This document shows, piece by piece, positions 1 to 6,811 of a stretch of DNA of 11,516 bases. This DNA comes from Lentzea sp. (GTDB taxonomy: Bacteria > Actinomycetota > Actinomycetes > Mycobacteriales > Pseudonocardiaceae). How positions within the stretch are numbered: the first letter of the stretch is position 1; the number at the start of each line of letters is the position of its first letter. The notes under the pieces were generated by a model. The model was not told where the DNA came from and ran no database searches. It was given only the letters and a program-made list of their open reading frames with translations. Location: contig JASLAV010000792.1 of the NCBI GenBank assembly GCA_030146905.1, forward strand, positions 1 to 11,516, in the 5' to 3' direction. The position numbers and the translations under genes were made by a program.

Positions 1-1484
1 ACCAGGCCCTGGCCGACCTCGCAGGCGGCGGTGTGCACGGCGGCGGCCAGCGAGCCGTTGACCATCGACACCCGGACGCGCGCGGTCGAGTAGTCGTCGT
101 AGCCCTCGGAGAAGCAGATGTTCTTGATGCCTACCGCGTAGCCGACACCGCGGACGACGCCCTCGCCGTGCGTGGTGTTCGAGACGCCACCGGGCAGTTC
201 GCGGATGTCCGACGACGTACCGGCGGGCAGCGGCTTGTCCTGCACCAGCTTCAGCAGCTGGGCGACGGGCGCGGCCGAGTCGACCACCTGGCCGGTCGGC
301 ATGACGGAACCCTCGGCCATCGCGTTGCGCACCCGGACGTCGACGGGTGACATGCCCAGCGCCTCCGCCAGCTTGTCCATCTGGGACTCGTAGGCGAAAC
401 CTGCCTGCACAGCACCGAATCCGCGCATCGCACCGCACGGCGGGTTGTTCGTGTAGACGCCATAAGCGTCGACGGTCACGTTGTCGACCTCGTACGGCCC
501 GACACCCAGCGTCGCGGCGTTGGCCACGACAGCGGGGGTGGAGGAGGCGTAGGCACCGCCGTCCAGGTACATGCGGCTGCGGACGTAGACCAGCTTGCCG
601 GTGTGGTCGGCGCCGTGCTCGTAGTACAGCACGGCAGGGTGCCGGTGGACGTGCCCGTAGAACGACTCCTCGCGGTTGTAGACCATCTTCACGGGCTTGC
701 CGGTGTGCAGGGCCAGCAGACACGCGTGCACCTGCATCGACAGGTCCTCACGGCCACCGAACGCGCCACCGACGCCGGACAGCGTCAGCCGCACCTGCTC
801 CTGCGGCAGTCCGAGTGCGGCCGCGATCTGGTCGCGGTCGACGTGCAGCCACTGCGTCGCGACGTACAGGTCGACCGAACCGTCCTCGGCCGGCACCGCG
901 AGCCCGGACTCAGGGCCGAGGAACGCCTGGTCCTGCATCCCGACCTCGTACCGCCCGGTGACCACGACGTCCGCGGTGACGTCCTGCGAGCCGCGGCGGA
1001 TCGGCACGTGCCGCACCAGGTTCCCGCCGGGGTGCAGCGGGGTGTCGTCGACGGCGGTCTCCATGTCCACGACGGGTTCCAGCACGTCGTAGCCCACGAC
1101 GATCTTCTTCATCGCGCGCAGCGCGGTCTCGGGGTGGTCGGCGCCGACCAGCGCGACCGGCTCACCCTGGTAGCGCACGACGTCGACCGCGAGCACCGGC
1201 TGGTCCTTGTGCTCCAACCCGTACAGGTTGCGCCCCGGCACGTCCGAGTGCGTCAGCACCGCGTACACGCCCGGCACCTTCAACGCCTCGGTGATGTCCA
1301 CCGACGTGATGCGGGCGTACGGGTGCGGTGAGCGCAGCGTCGCGCCCCAGATCATGTCCTCGTGCCACAGGTCGGACGAGTAGGCGAACTCGCCGCGCAC
1401 CTTGAGGTTGCCGTCCGGGCGCTGCGGTGACGTCCCGATGCCACCCGAGACCGCGGAGGTGAGTTCGGCGGGAGCGAGGGTCAT
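1..1484 (-). CDS. Xanthine dehydrogenase, molybdopterin-binding subunit (partial, C-terminus cut off)
   Basis: Catalytic large subunit of a three-subunit xanthine dehydrogenase, which hydroxylates hypoxanthine to xanthine and xanthine to urate in the cytoplasm. The first 494 residues are visible; subunits of this type are usually 700-800 residues, so about a third lies beyond the left edge. Seen motifs are GGAFGGRE at residues 239-246 (family GGGFGG[KR]E), MRGFGAVQ at 353-360, where R354 matches the conserved substrate-site arginine region, and EVGQG at 489-493 next to the cut. The C-terminal catalytic glutamate motif is outside the window, so activity cannot be judged. The ATG at 1484 is chosen because AGGAGG lies 7 nt upstream and the ATG overlaps the deaminase stop codon (ATGA). 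It is the last visible gene of the purine operon. Confidence 0.93.
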   Translation of the reverse strand, partial: MTLAPAELTSAVSGGIGTSPQRPDGNLKVRGEFAYSSDLWHEDMIWGATLRSPHPYARITSVDITEALKVPGVYAVLTHSDVPGRNLYGLEHKDQPVLAVDVVRYQGEPVALVGADHPETALRAMKKIVVGYDVLEPVVDMETAVDDTPLHPGGNLVRHVPIRRGSQDVTADVVVTGRYEVGMQDQAFLGPESGLAVPAEDGSVDLYVATQWLHVDRDQIAAALGLPQEQVRLTLSGVGGAFGGREDLSMQVHACLLALHTGKPVKMVYNREESFYGHVHRHPAVLYYEHGADHTGKLVYVRSRMYLDGGAYASSTPAVVANAATLGVGPYEVDNVTVDAYGVYTNNPPCGAMRGFGAVQAGFAYESQMDKLAEALGMSPVDVRVRNAMAEGSVMPTGQVVDSAAPVAQLLKLVQDKPLPAGTSSDIRELPGGVSNTTHGEGVVRGVGYAVGIKNICFSEGYDDYSTARVRVSMVNGSLAAAVHTAACEVGQGL

Positions 1485-2833
1485 CGCGCTGCCTCCTGGA
1501 GCTTCAGGCCGGCCGCGGAGAGGTCGCGCGCCAGCTCGTCGGTCGACGCCGTCAGCAGGACACCGTCCCGCACCACGACCTCACCGCCGACGACCAACAG
1601 TTTCAACGGCGGGGGAGTGCCCAGCACCAGTGCCGCCACCGGGTCCGCGATGCCCGCGTGGTTCATCCCGGACAGGTCCCACACGGCGAGGTCCGCGACC
1701 TTGCCCGGTTCGATCGATCCCAGGGAGTCCGCGCGGCCGAGCACCTGCGCGCCACCCATCGTGCCCATCCACAACGCCTTGCGGGCGTCCAGCGCACCGG
1801 GTCCGCCGCGCTGGCGTGCCTGGTAGAGCGCCGACCGCAGCTCCACGACCAGCCCACCGTCCTCATTGGACGCCGCACCGTCGACGCCGAGCCCGACCGG
1901 TGCTCCCGCGTCCAGCAGGTCGCGCACCGGCGCGATGCCGGTGCCCAGCCGCCCGTTCGACGTCGGGCAGTGCGCGGAACCGGTCGAGGTCGCCCCGAGC
2001 CGTTTCACCGCGTCGGAGTTGAGGTGCACGGTGTGCGCGAGCCACACGTCCGGACCCAGCCAGCCGAGCTGCTCGGCGTACTCGGTCGGCGTGCACCCGT
2101 TCTCCGCCAGGCACTGCTCTTCCTCGTCCAGCGTCTCGGCGAGGTGCGTGTGCAGCCGGACGCCGTGCCGGCGGGCCAGCGCGGCGGCACCGGTCATCAG
2201 CTCCTTCGACACAGAGAACGGCGAACAGGGCCCCACGGCCACCCGGACCAGCGCGTCGTCCGCGGTCGAGTGGTGGTCGCGGATCGCCTGCTCGGTCGCG
2301 ACCAGCGCGGCCTCGGTCTCCTCGACCAGGTTGTCCGGCGGCAGCCCTCCCTGCGACTCGCCCCTGTCCATCGACCCGCGGACGGCCTCCAGCCGGATCC
2401 CGATCCGCCGGCCGGCCGACACCAGCGCGTCGAACACGTCCCCGCCACCGGACGGGAACACGTAGTGGTGGTCGGCGGCCAGCGTGCAGCCCGTCAACGC
2501 CAGCCTGGCGAGACCGGCGGACGCCGCCGCGTGCGTCACCGAGTCGTCGAGCCCGCGCCACACCGGGTACAGCGCGGTCAGCCACTCGAACAGCGTGGCG
2601 TCGGTCGCCAGCCCGCGCGTCGCCCACTGGTAGAGGTGGTGGTGCGTGTTGATCAGCCCCGGCGTGACCAGGCACGACGACGCGTCGACGTAGGTGTGCG
2701 CCTCGGCGGGCCGTGGCGCGGGACCCGCGCCGACGGCGGAGATCCGCCCGCCGGCCACGACGACGTGACCGGACGCGTGCTCGGTCCCGGCCGAATCCAC
2801 AGTGGACACCGCACAGCGGTCGAGGACGATCAT
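1481..2833 (-). CDS. 8-oxoguanine deaminase (amidohydrolase family)
   Basis: A 450-residue zinc amidohydrolase of the ATZ/TRZ-like subgroup, most like 8-oxoguanine deaminases, which convert 8-oxoguanine to urate and ammonia. Visible metal-site residues are H64-x-H66 in NTHHHLYQ, H230 with E233 in HTHLAET, H267/H270 in LAHTVH, and D318 in GVDGAASNED. The length fits the family. The ATG at 2833 is preferred although the frame stays open further upstream: it overlaps the stop of the iron-sulfur gene as ATGA, and the upstream extension reads through a well-conserved gene. No Shine-Dalgarno precedes it, so translational coupling is likely. It sits between two xanthine dehydrogenase subunit genes, which supports a purine substrate. 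Guanine deaminase or a hydroxyatrazine-type hydrolase are the main alternatives. Confidence 0.85.
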   Translation of the reverse strand: MIVLDRCAVSTVDSAGTEHASGHVVVAGGRISAVGAGPAPRPAEAHTYVDASSCLVTPGLINTHHHLYQWATRGLATDATLFEWLTALYPVWRGLDDSVTHAAASAGLARLALTGCTLAADHHYVFPSGGGDVFDALVSAGRRIGIRLEAVRGSMDRGESQGGLPPDNLVEETEAALVATEQAIRDHHSTADDALVRVAVGPCSPFSVSKELMTGAAALARRHGVRLHTHLAETLDEEEQCLAENGCTPTEYAEQLGWLGPDVWLAHTVHLNSDAVKRLGATSTGSAHCPTSNGRLGTGIAPVRDLLDAGAPVGLGVDGAASNEDGGLVVELRSALYQARQRGGPGALDARKALWMGTMGGAQVLGRADSLGSIEPGKVADLAVWDLSGMNHAGIADPVAALVLGTPPPLKLLVVGGEVVVRDGVLLTASTDELARDLSAAGLKLQEAAR

Positions 2834-3291
2834 CGGCGCGACGCAGCCAGTCGCACGGCGTCCAGGATCTTCTCGTACCCGGTGCACCGGCACAGGTTCC
2901 CGGCGAGCGCCTCGCGGATCTCCGGGTCCGACGGGTTCGGCACGCGGTCGAGCAGGTCGTGCGCCTGCACGACGAGACCGGGCGTGCAGAAACCGCACTG
3001 CACCGCACCCGCCTCGACGAACGCCTCCTGCACCGGGTCCAGCCGGTCACCCTCGGCGAGTCCCTCGACCGTGCGGACCTCGCGGTCCTGCACCTGCCCT
3101 GCCGCGACCAGGCACGCGCACACCGGCACGTCGTCCAGGTACACCGTGCACGAGCCGCACTCGCCCTGCTCGCAGGCGTTCTTCGAACCGGGCAGCCCGA
3201 GCCGTTCGCGCAGCACGAACAGCAGCGACTCGCCCTCCCACACGTCGTCGGCCTGGCGCTGCTCGCCGTTGACCGTCACGTTCACGCGCAT
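2830..3291 (-). CDS. Xanthine dehydrogenase, [2Fe-2S] iron-sulfur subunit
   Basis: Small electron-transfer subunit that passes electrons from the molybdenum centre to FAD. At 153 residues it has the usual length. The N-terminal plant-ferredoxin-like domain carries C40, C45, C48 and C60 (CEQGECGSC, then C60). The C-terminal helical domain carries the second cluster with C99 and C102 in QCGFCTPG and C134 and C136 in NLCRCTGY. All eight ligands are present. The ATG at 3291 lies 10 bases inside the end of the FAD-subunit gene, and the stop overlaps the deaminase start, so expression is probably coupled on both sides. A weak GGTGAG lies upstream of the start. Other molybdenum hydroxylases share this architecture; the purine context points to xanthine dehydrogenase. 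Confidence 0.95.
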   Translation of the reverse strand: MRVNVTVNGEQRQADDVWEGESLLFVLRERLGLPGSKNACEQGECGSCTVYLDDVPVCACLVAAGQVQDREVRTVEGLAEGDRLDPVQEAFVEAGAVQCGFCTPGLVVQAHDLLDRVPNPSDPEIREALAGNLCRCTGYEKILDAVRLAASRR

Positions 3292-4157
3292 GACTGCTCA
3301 CCGCCACCATTCTCTCGGCCGACGAGTTCCTGCCAAGCCCAGCCCAGCGTCCTGCGGGCCATCACCGCCAACGCGTGCTTGCGATACGCCGCCGACCCGC
3401 GCACGTCGTCGATCGGCGACGCCGCCCGCGACACCAGCTCCCCGAACTCGCGCTTCACCGAGTCCAGCAACGGCTTCGGCGCCGCGAAGTCCAGCTCCGA
3501 TGCCAGGAACTGCTCGGCTTCCAGCGCGCGGCGCGGTGTGGGGGCCGCGGAGCCGACGGCGGCGCCGACCCGCTTCTCCTCCGGGAACAGCGTGATCGCG
3601 AACGAGCACACCGCGATCACCATGGCGTTGCGCGTGCCGACCTTCGAGAACTGCTGCGGCCCCTTGGCAGGCGCCAGGTGGAAGGCCACGATCAGTTCGT
3701 CCGGCTCCAGCGCGTTCCGCTTGACGCCCAGGTAGAACTCGGCGGCCGGGATCATCCGCGTCCCGCGCACGGAGGCCACCTCGATGACCGCGTCCGACGC
3801 CAGCAGCACCGGGTGCGTGTCACCCGCGGGAGAGGCCGCGCCCAGGTTGCCGCCGACCGTGCCACGGTTGCGGATCTGCGGCGACCCGACCGTGCGCGAC
3901 GCCATGGCGAGACCCGGCAGCTCCGCGCCGAGCTCGGCGATGATCCGCGAATACGGCACGCCCGCGCCGATCCGCAGCCCGGCTTCCCACCGCCGCAGCT
4001 CGGGGATCCGCGTCAGGTCCAGCAGAGCGGAGGGCCTGCGGTGGTCGTAGTTCAGCTCCACCATGACGTCGGTGCCACCGGCGATCGGCACGGCGTCCGG
4101 CCGGGAGGCCTTGAGCTCCAGCGCCTCCGCGAGCGTTTCCGGTCGAAGGAAGTCCAT
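3282..4157 (-). CDS. Xanthine dehydrogenase, FAD-binding subunit
   Basis: A 291-residue flavin subunit of the CoxM/XdhB type, which accepts electrons from the iron-sulfur subunit and passes them to NAD+ or another acceptor. FAD-contacting motifs are PIAGGTDV at residues 24-31 and RNRGTVGGNLG at 96-106, followed by SPAGD at 109-113. The C-terminal half matches the CO-dehydrogenase flavoprotein C-terminal domain. The start at 4157 is supported by GAGGT about 9 nt upstream and by the typical opening MDFLRPETLAEAL. It begins 2 bases after the hydrolase stop and ends overlapping the iron-sulfur gene. Order FAD, FeS, (deaminase), Mo is seen here; an FAD-FeS-Mo order is common for this enzyme class. 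Confidence 0.94.
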   Translation of the reverse strand: MDFLRPETLAEALELKASRPDAVPIAGGTDVMVELNYDHRRPSALLDLTRIPELRRWEAGLRIGAGVPYSRIIAELGAELPGLAMASRTVGSPQIRNRGTVGGNLGAASPAGDTHPVLLASDAVIEVASVRGTRMIPAAEFYLGVKRNALEPDELIVAFHLAPAKGPQQFSKVGTRNAMVIAVCSFAITLFPEEKRVGAAVGSAAPTPRRALEAEQFLASELDFAAPKPLLDSVKREFGELVSRAASPIDDVRGSAAYRKHALAVMARRTLGWAWQELVGRENGGGEQSCA

Positions 4158-4159
4158 CG

Positions 4160-4462
4160 TCAGCTACCTCGGTAGGTGGAGTAGGCGAACGGCGACAACA
4201 GCAACGGCACGTGGTAGTGCTGCGCCGGATCGGAGTAGTCGAAGGTGAGCACGACCTCGGGGAAGAACGGCGCGGCCCGCGAGGTGTCGAACACCAGCCG
4301 GTAGACACCCGCCTCCAGGCCGTCACCCCAGCCGGTGACCCGTCCGTCGGCGTTCGTCACGGCGGACGCCACCTCGGTTCCGTCGCGGCGCTGCAACGAC
4401 ACGGCGATGCCCGCGAACGGCCTGCCGCGTGCCGCGTCCAGCACGTGCGTGGAGATCGTCAC
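4160..4462 (-). CDS. uraH: 5-hydroxyisourate hydrolase (transthyretin-like)
   Basis: First gene of the purine operon. The enzyme hydrolyses 5-hydroxyisourate, the unstable product of urate oxidation, to OHCU. The protein is about 100 residues, the family length. Catalytic-site residues are visible: H6 in STHVLD, R41 in NADGRV, H84 in HYHVPLL, and the C-terminal signature YRGS at 97-100, which distinguishes these hydrolases from vertebrate transthyretin. The GTG at 4462 is preferred because the family usually begins just before STHVLD and GGAGGG lies a few bases upstream. An in-frame ATG at 4474 would add four residues (MGGR) but would absorb that Shine-Dalgarno. No urate oxidase or OHCU decarboxylase gene is adjacent in this window. 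Confidence 0.93.
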   Translation of the reverse strand: MTISTHVLDAARGRPFAGIAVSLQRRDGTEVASAVTNADGRVTGWGDGLEAGVYRLVFDTSRAAPFFPEVVLTFDYSDPAQHYHVPLLLSPFAYSTYRGS

Positions 4463-4617
4463 TCGCCCTCCCATCCGGTTGTGAGCCAGTACACAGACCA
4501 ACAGGTACACACCTCTACGGCGCGACACATGAATCGACAGGCTCCTGCGAGTGACAAATTTGTGCTTTCCTACAAATGTCATCCATTTCGGCTGCGGATG
4601 GACGAAAGTGACCTCCC
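4463..4617. promoter_or_regulatory. Divergent promoter region between purine operon and pucR
   Basis: This 155-bp gap separates two divergently transcribed genes, so it must hold both promoters. The part at 4552-4582 is markedly AT-rich against a GC-rich background. It contains a perfect 10-bp palindrome ACAAATTTGT at 4554-4563. It also contains an inverted pair ATTTGT (4558-4563) and ACAAAT (4572-4577) separated by 8 bp, and flanking TGACA (4552-4556) and TGTCA (4577-4581). Closer to the operon, GTACACA occurs twice, at 4489-4495 and 4505-4511. I find no convincing -35/-10 pair on either strand. The symmetric element is a candidate operator for the adjacent PucR protein, by inference from location only. 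Confidence 0.6.
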
Positions 4618-6057
4618 ATGTTGCTCCTGCGGACGTTGCTGCAGATGCCGGAACTGCGCCTGAGCCTGCACACGGGTGAGGACCAGCTCGACCGCACGGT
4701 CACCCGCGTGTACGGGACGGAGCTGCCCGACCCCAGCCGGTACCTCTCCGGCGGGGAGCTCGTCCTGTCCGGCCTGCTCTGGCACCACGGCCCGCAGGAC
4801 TCCGAGACGTTCGTCCGCTCGCTCGCCTCCGCGCGCGTCGCCGGCTTGGCCGCGTCCGAGACCGAGAACCGCTCGCTGCCGGACGACCTGGTCGACGCCT
4901 GCCTGCGCCACCACGTGCCGCTGCTGGAGGTGCCGGTCGACCTGTCGTTCGCGACCATCACCGAACGCGTGTCGATGGAGCTCGTGGGCCTGTCCCGGCA
5001 CCGCAGGCTGCTCAACGTCGTCGCGGAGGGCTCCGGCCTGCCCGCGCTGCTGCTCGCCGGCGGCCACGAGCTGAACGCGCAGTGCTGGGTGCTCTCCACG
5101 ACCGGCCGCGTGGTCGCCGGCGGGGAGCTGCCGAACCGGGTCGCGCTGGTGAAGGAGTTCCTCCAGGCCGACCGGCTCCCCAAGTCGGTCAAGGGCCTGA
5201 CGCTCGTGCCGGTGTCCGACCGCGGCGGCAACCGCCTCACCAGCTGGATCCTGGTCGTGGGCGGCCCGGTGCAACCGGAGGCCGCCGACGAGCTCGCGTC
5301 GCTGGCCGGCCTGGAACGCCTGCGCAGGGCACAGGGCCGTCAGATCGAGAACCGCACGGCCGCGCCGCTGGTCGCCGCGGTGCTGAGCGGTTCGGCCGAC
5401 ATCGAGTCGCGCCTGACGGCGGCGGGCCTGGAGAACGCCAGGCTGCGCGTGCTCAGCGCGGTGACGTCAGACCAGCGGCCCGACCTGGCGGCCGCCGTGC
5501 TGGAGGAGACGCTGCCGCAGGCGCTGGTGACACCCGTGGGCGACACCGTGTACGCGGTGGCGAAGGCCGATGAGGCGTCACCGGACGAGGTCCGCGAGGC
5601 CCTGCGCGTGATGGAGCCGGGACTCGGGTCGTCGCGCGTGCTGGTCGGCATCAGCTCACCGGTGCAGTCGCGCGGCCTGCGCGGCGCCGCGGAGGAAGCC
5701 ACCCACGCGCGCCGGCTCGGCGAGCGCCGCGGTGGCCGCACGTGCGTGGTGGCGGGCGAGGAGATCGCGCTGCACCAGCTGCTGCTCGCGGGAGTGCCGG
5801 AGGACCTGCGCGGTTCGTTGCGGCGACGGCTCCTCGGACCGGTGCTCGACTACGACGCCGAACACGGGTCGGACCTCGCGGGCACGCTGAAGGTGTTCCT
5901 CGACTGCTCCGGCTCGTGGACCTCGGCGGCGCAGAAGCTGCACGTGCACGTGAACACGCTGCGGTACCGCGTCGGGCGGGTGGAGGAGCTGCTCGGGATC
6001 GACCTCGCCGAGTTCGAGGCGCGCGTGGACCTCTTCCTGGCGCTGCAGGCCGGTTAA
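4618..6057 (+). CDS. pucR: PucR-family transcriptional regulator of purine catabolism
   Basis: A 479-residue cytoplasmic regulator with the PucR family layout. The N-terminal purine-catabolism regulator domain covers roughly residues 3-125 (PELRL, then ELPDPSRYLSGGELVLSG). A central GGDEF-like region lies at about 245-380. A C-terminal PucR-type helix-turn-helix lies at about 427-465 (SWTSAAQKLHVHVNTLRYRVGRV). The ATG at 4618 is the first start after an in-frame TGA at 4609-4611, and the opening MLLLRTLLQMPELRL fits the family. The Shine-Dalgarno is weak. Divergent orientation next to xanthine dehydrogenase genes suggests it controls that operon in response to a purine-pathway ligand. This is inference: PucR-family proteins also regulate other pathways, and activator or repressor mode cannot be read from sequence. 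Confidence 0.9.
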   Translation: MLLLRTLLQMPELRLSLHTGEDQLDRTVTRVYGTELPDPSRYLSGGELVLSGLLWHHGPQDSETFVRSLASARVAGLAASETENRSLPDDLVDACLRHHVPLLEVPVDLSFATITERVSMELVGLSRHRRLLNVVAEGSGLPALLLAGGHELNAQCWVLSTTGRVVAGGELPNRVALVKEFLQADRLPKSVKGLTLVPVSDRGGNRLTSWILVVGGPVQPEAADELASLAGLERLRRAQGRQIENRTAAPLVAAVLSGSADIESRLTAAGLENARLRVLSAVTSDQRPDLAAAVLEETLPQALVTPVGDTVYAVAKADEASPDEVREALRVMEPGLGSSRVLVGISSPVQSRGLRGAAEEATHARRLGERRGGRTCVVAGEEIALHQLLLAGVPEDLRGSLRRRLLGPVLDYDAEHGSDLAGTLKVFLDCSGSWTSAAQKLHVHVNTLRYRVGRVEELLGIDLAEFEARVDLFLALQAG

Positions 6058-6069
6058 CCTGGACGGGTG
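6055..6069 (+). promoter_or_regulatory. Candidate leaderless -10 element (TAACCT) for the 101-aa gene
   Basis: TAACCT at 6055-6060 matches the actinobacterial -10 pattern TANNNT and is followed by exactly six bases before the GTG at 6067. This spacing would place the transcription start at or very near the start codon. The hexamer begins within the TAA stop of pucR. No clear -35 sequence is visible. Confidence 0.45.
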
Positions 6070-6372
6070 CCCTTCAACCTGGTGAAGGCGCTGCGCAGGC
6101 TCCGTCCTCCGCCACCGGTCTCCCCGCATCGGCCGATCGAACGAATCGCGGCCGATCTCCGCCGTGTGCGGAGGTCGCGGGCGTGCTTCGAGCCGGGCAC
6201 CTCGGCGATCAAGAAGATCGGTGCTCGTCAGGCTTACGACGCGCTGCTCGTGCAGGCCTGCACGGCGCTCGGGGTGGGGCACCGGCTGCGCGAGCTGCCC
6301 GAGGGGGTGGACCGCGAGGTCGAGCGGTTCAGGGTAGAAGAACGCCTTCGGGATCTCGGTTTGTCAGTCTGA
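6067..6372 (+). CDS. Conserved actinobacterial hypothetical protein (101 aa)
   Basis: I know no function for this protein. It is 101 residues with a basic, proline-rich N-terminus (RRLRPPPP). After this come PIERIAADLRR (about residues 23-33), a central QAYDALLVQACTALGV segment (about 55-70), and a charged C-terminal helix (DREVERFRVEERLRDLGL). The pattern resembles small helical proteins of unknown function that I recall from many actinobacteria. There is no signal peptide or membrane segment. GTG at 6067 is chosen because the conserved-looking N-terminus begins there; the gene starts 9 bases after the pucR stop. A TANNNT hexamer six bases upstream suggests its own leaderless promoter in addition to any read-through from pucR. 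Coding character is supported by GC-rich third positions and the clean frame. Confidence 0.75.
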   Translation: MPFNLVKALRRLRPPPPVSPHRPIERIAADLRRVRRSRACFEPGTSAIKKIGARQAYDALLVQACTALGVGHRLRELPEGVDREVERFRVEERLRDLGLSV

Positions 6373-6425
6373 CGGCTGATGCCGGCTGAGCCTTCAGGCT
6401 GATGTATCCGCAGGTCCTCAGTTCC

Positions 6426-6440
6426 TACCGTTCCCGCATG
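6426..6440 (+). promoter_or_regulatory. Candidate leaderless -10 element (TACCGT) for the lipoprotein gene
   Basis: TACCGT at 6426-6431 fits TANNNT and is followed by six bases and then the ATG at 6438, the same geometry as before the preceding gene. No Shine-Dalgarno lies upstream of this ATG. A recognisable -35 is absent at 16-18 bp. Confidence 0.45.
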
Positions 6441-6761
6441 AGGACCGCCGTCTTACTCGTGGGCCTGTTGCTGGCCGGGACCACCGGCTGCGCGGCAGCG
6501 CCCAGCATCCGCGTGACGGTCGAGGGCACGGGCTCGACCGACCAGCTCACCTACTCGTTCCCCGGTGAGCAGGAACGGACCCTGCGCAACCCGGACATGC
6601 CGTTCGAACGGCTGGGCAAGCGCAAGGGCAGGGTCGCCGTCAGGCTCGAGGGCGTGCGCGGCGAGCTCACCTGCAAGATCATCATCAACGGCCGCCAGGT
6701 GAGGACCTCCACCTCCACCACGGGCGCCGCGCTCACGTGCGATCACTCGATGGCCGTCTGA
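6438..6761 (+). CDS. MmpS-like secreted lipoprotein
   Basis: A 107-residue protein with a short basic start, a hydrophobic stretch (residues 4-13) and a lipobox-like end TTGC with C18, followed by a small extracytoplasmic domain. The domain has features of the MmpS C-terminal region: an opening beta strand (IRVTVEG, then LTYSF), C79 in LTCKIIINGRQV, and C101 in AALTC, which could form a disulfide. MmpS proteins assist MmpL transporters in mycobacteria; no mmpL gene is in this window, so the partner is unknown. The threonine at lipobox -3 is not canonical, so lipid attachment is uncertain. ATG at 6438 is chosen over an in-frame ATG at 6402, which would put charged residues before the signal peptide. 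Codon 6 (6453-6455) is TTA, a rare leucine codon in such genomes. Confidence 0.65.
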   Translation: MRTAVLLVGLLLAGTTGCAAAPSIRVTVEGTGSTDQLTYSFPGEQERTLRNPDMPFERLGKRKGRVAVRLEGVRGELTCKIIINGRQVRTSTSTTGAALTCDHSMAV

Positions 6762-6787
6762 TGCAAGCGGAGGAAAGCCCGTAGCTT
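6759..6787 (+). promoter_or_regulatory. Possible promoter for the NB-ARC gene
   Basis: TAGCTT at 6782-6787 is a fair actinobacterial -10 and CTGATG at 6759-6764 lies 17 bp upstream as a partial -35, overlapping the stop codon of the lipoprotein gene. A start near 6794 would leave a leader of about 18 nt that contains GGGGAGG (6798-6804), a good Shine-Dalgarno for the ATG at 6812. Confidence 0.35.
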
Positions 6788-6811
6788 CGACGTGGTCGGG
6801 GAGGTGCGGGC

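Noticed and set aside
2834..2998. N-terminal extension of the deaminase to an ATG at 2998
   Set aside because: The extra 55 residues overlap the iron-sulfur gene in another frame and are arginine-rich noise. The ATGA overlap at 2830-2833 gives a natural start.
1658..3595. A very long open frame on the plus strand (about 645 codons)
   Set aside because: It lies antisense to the deaminase and iron-sulfur/FAD subunit genes, its translation is arginine/proline/histidine-rich with no domain, and such frames are usual opposite GC-rich genes.
6363..6402. Small inverted repeats GTCAG-T-CTGAC and AGCCT-TC-AGGCT after the 101-aa gene
   Set aside because: Stems are only 5 bp with 1-2 nt loops, too tight to fold as RNA hairpins, so I do not call a terminator.
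6761..6784. A 7-codon frame (ATG to TAG) overlapping the lipoprotein stop as TGATG
   Set aside because: No Shine-Dalgarno at a proper distance and no conserved feature; it probably reflects chance in a short gap.
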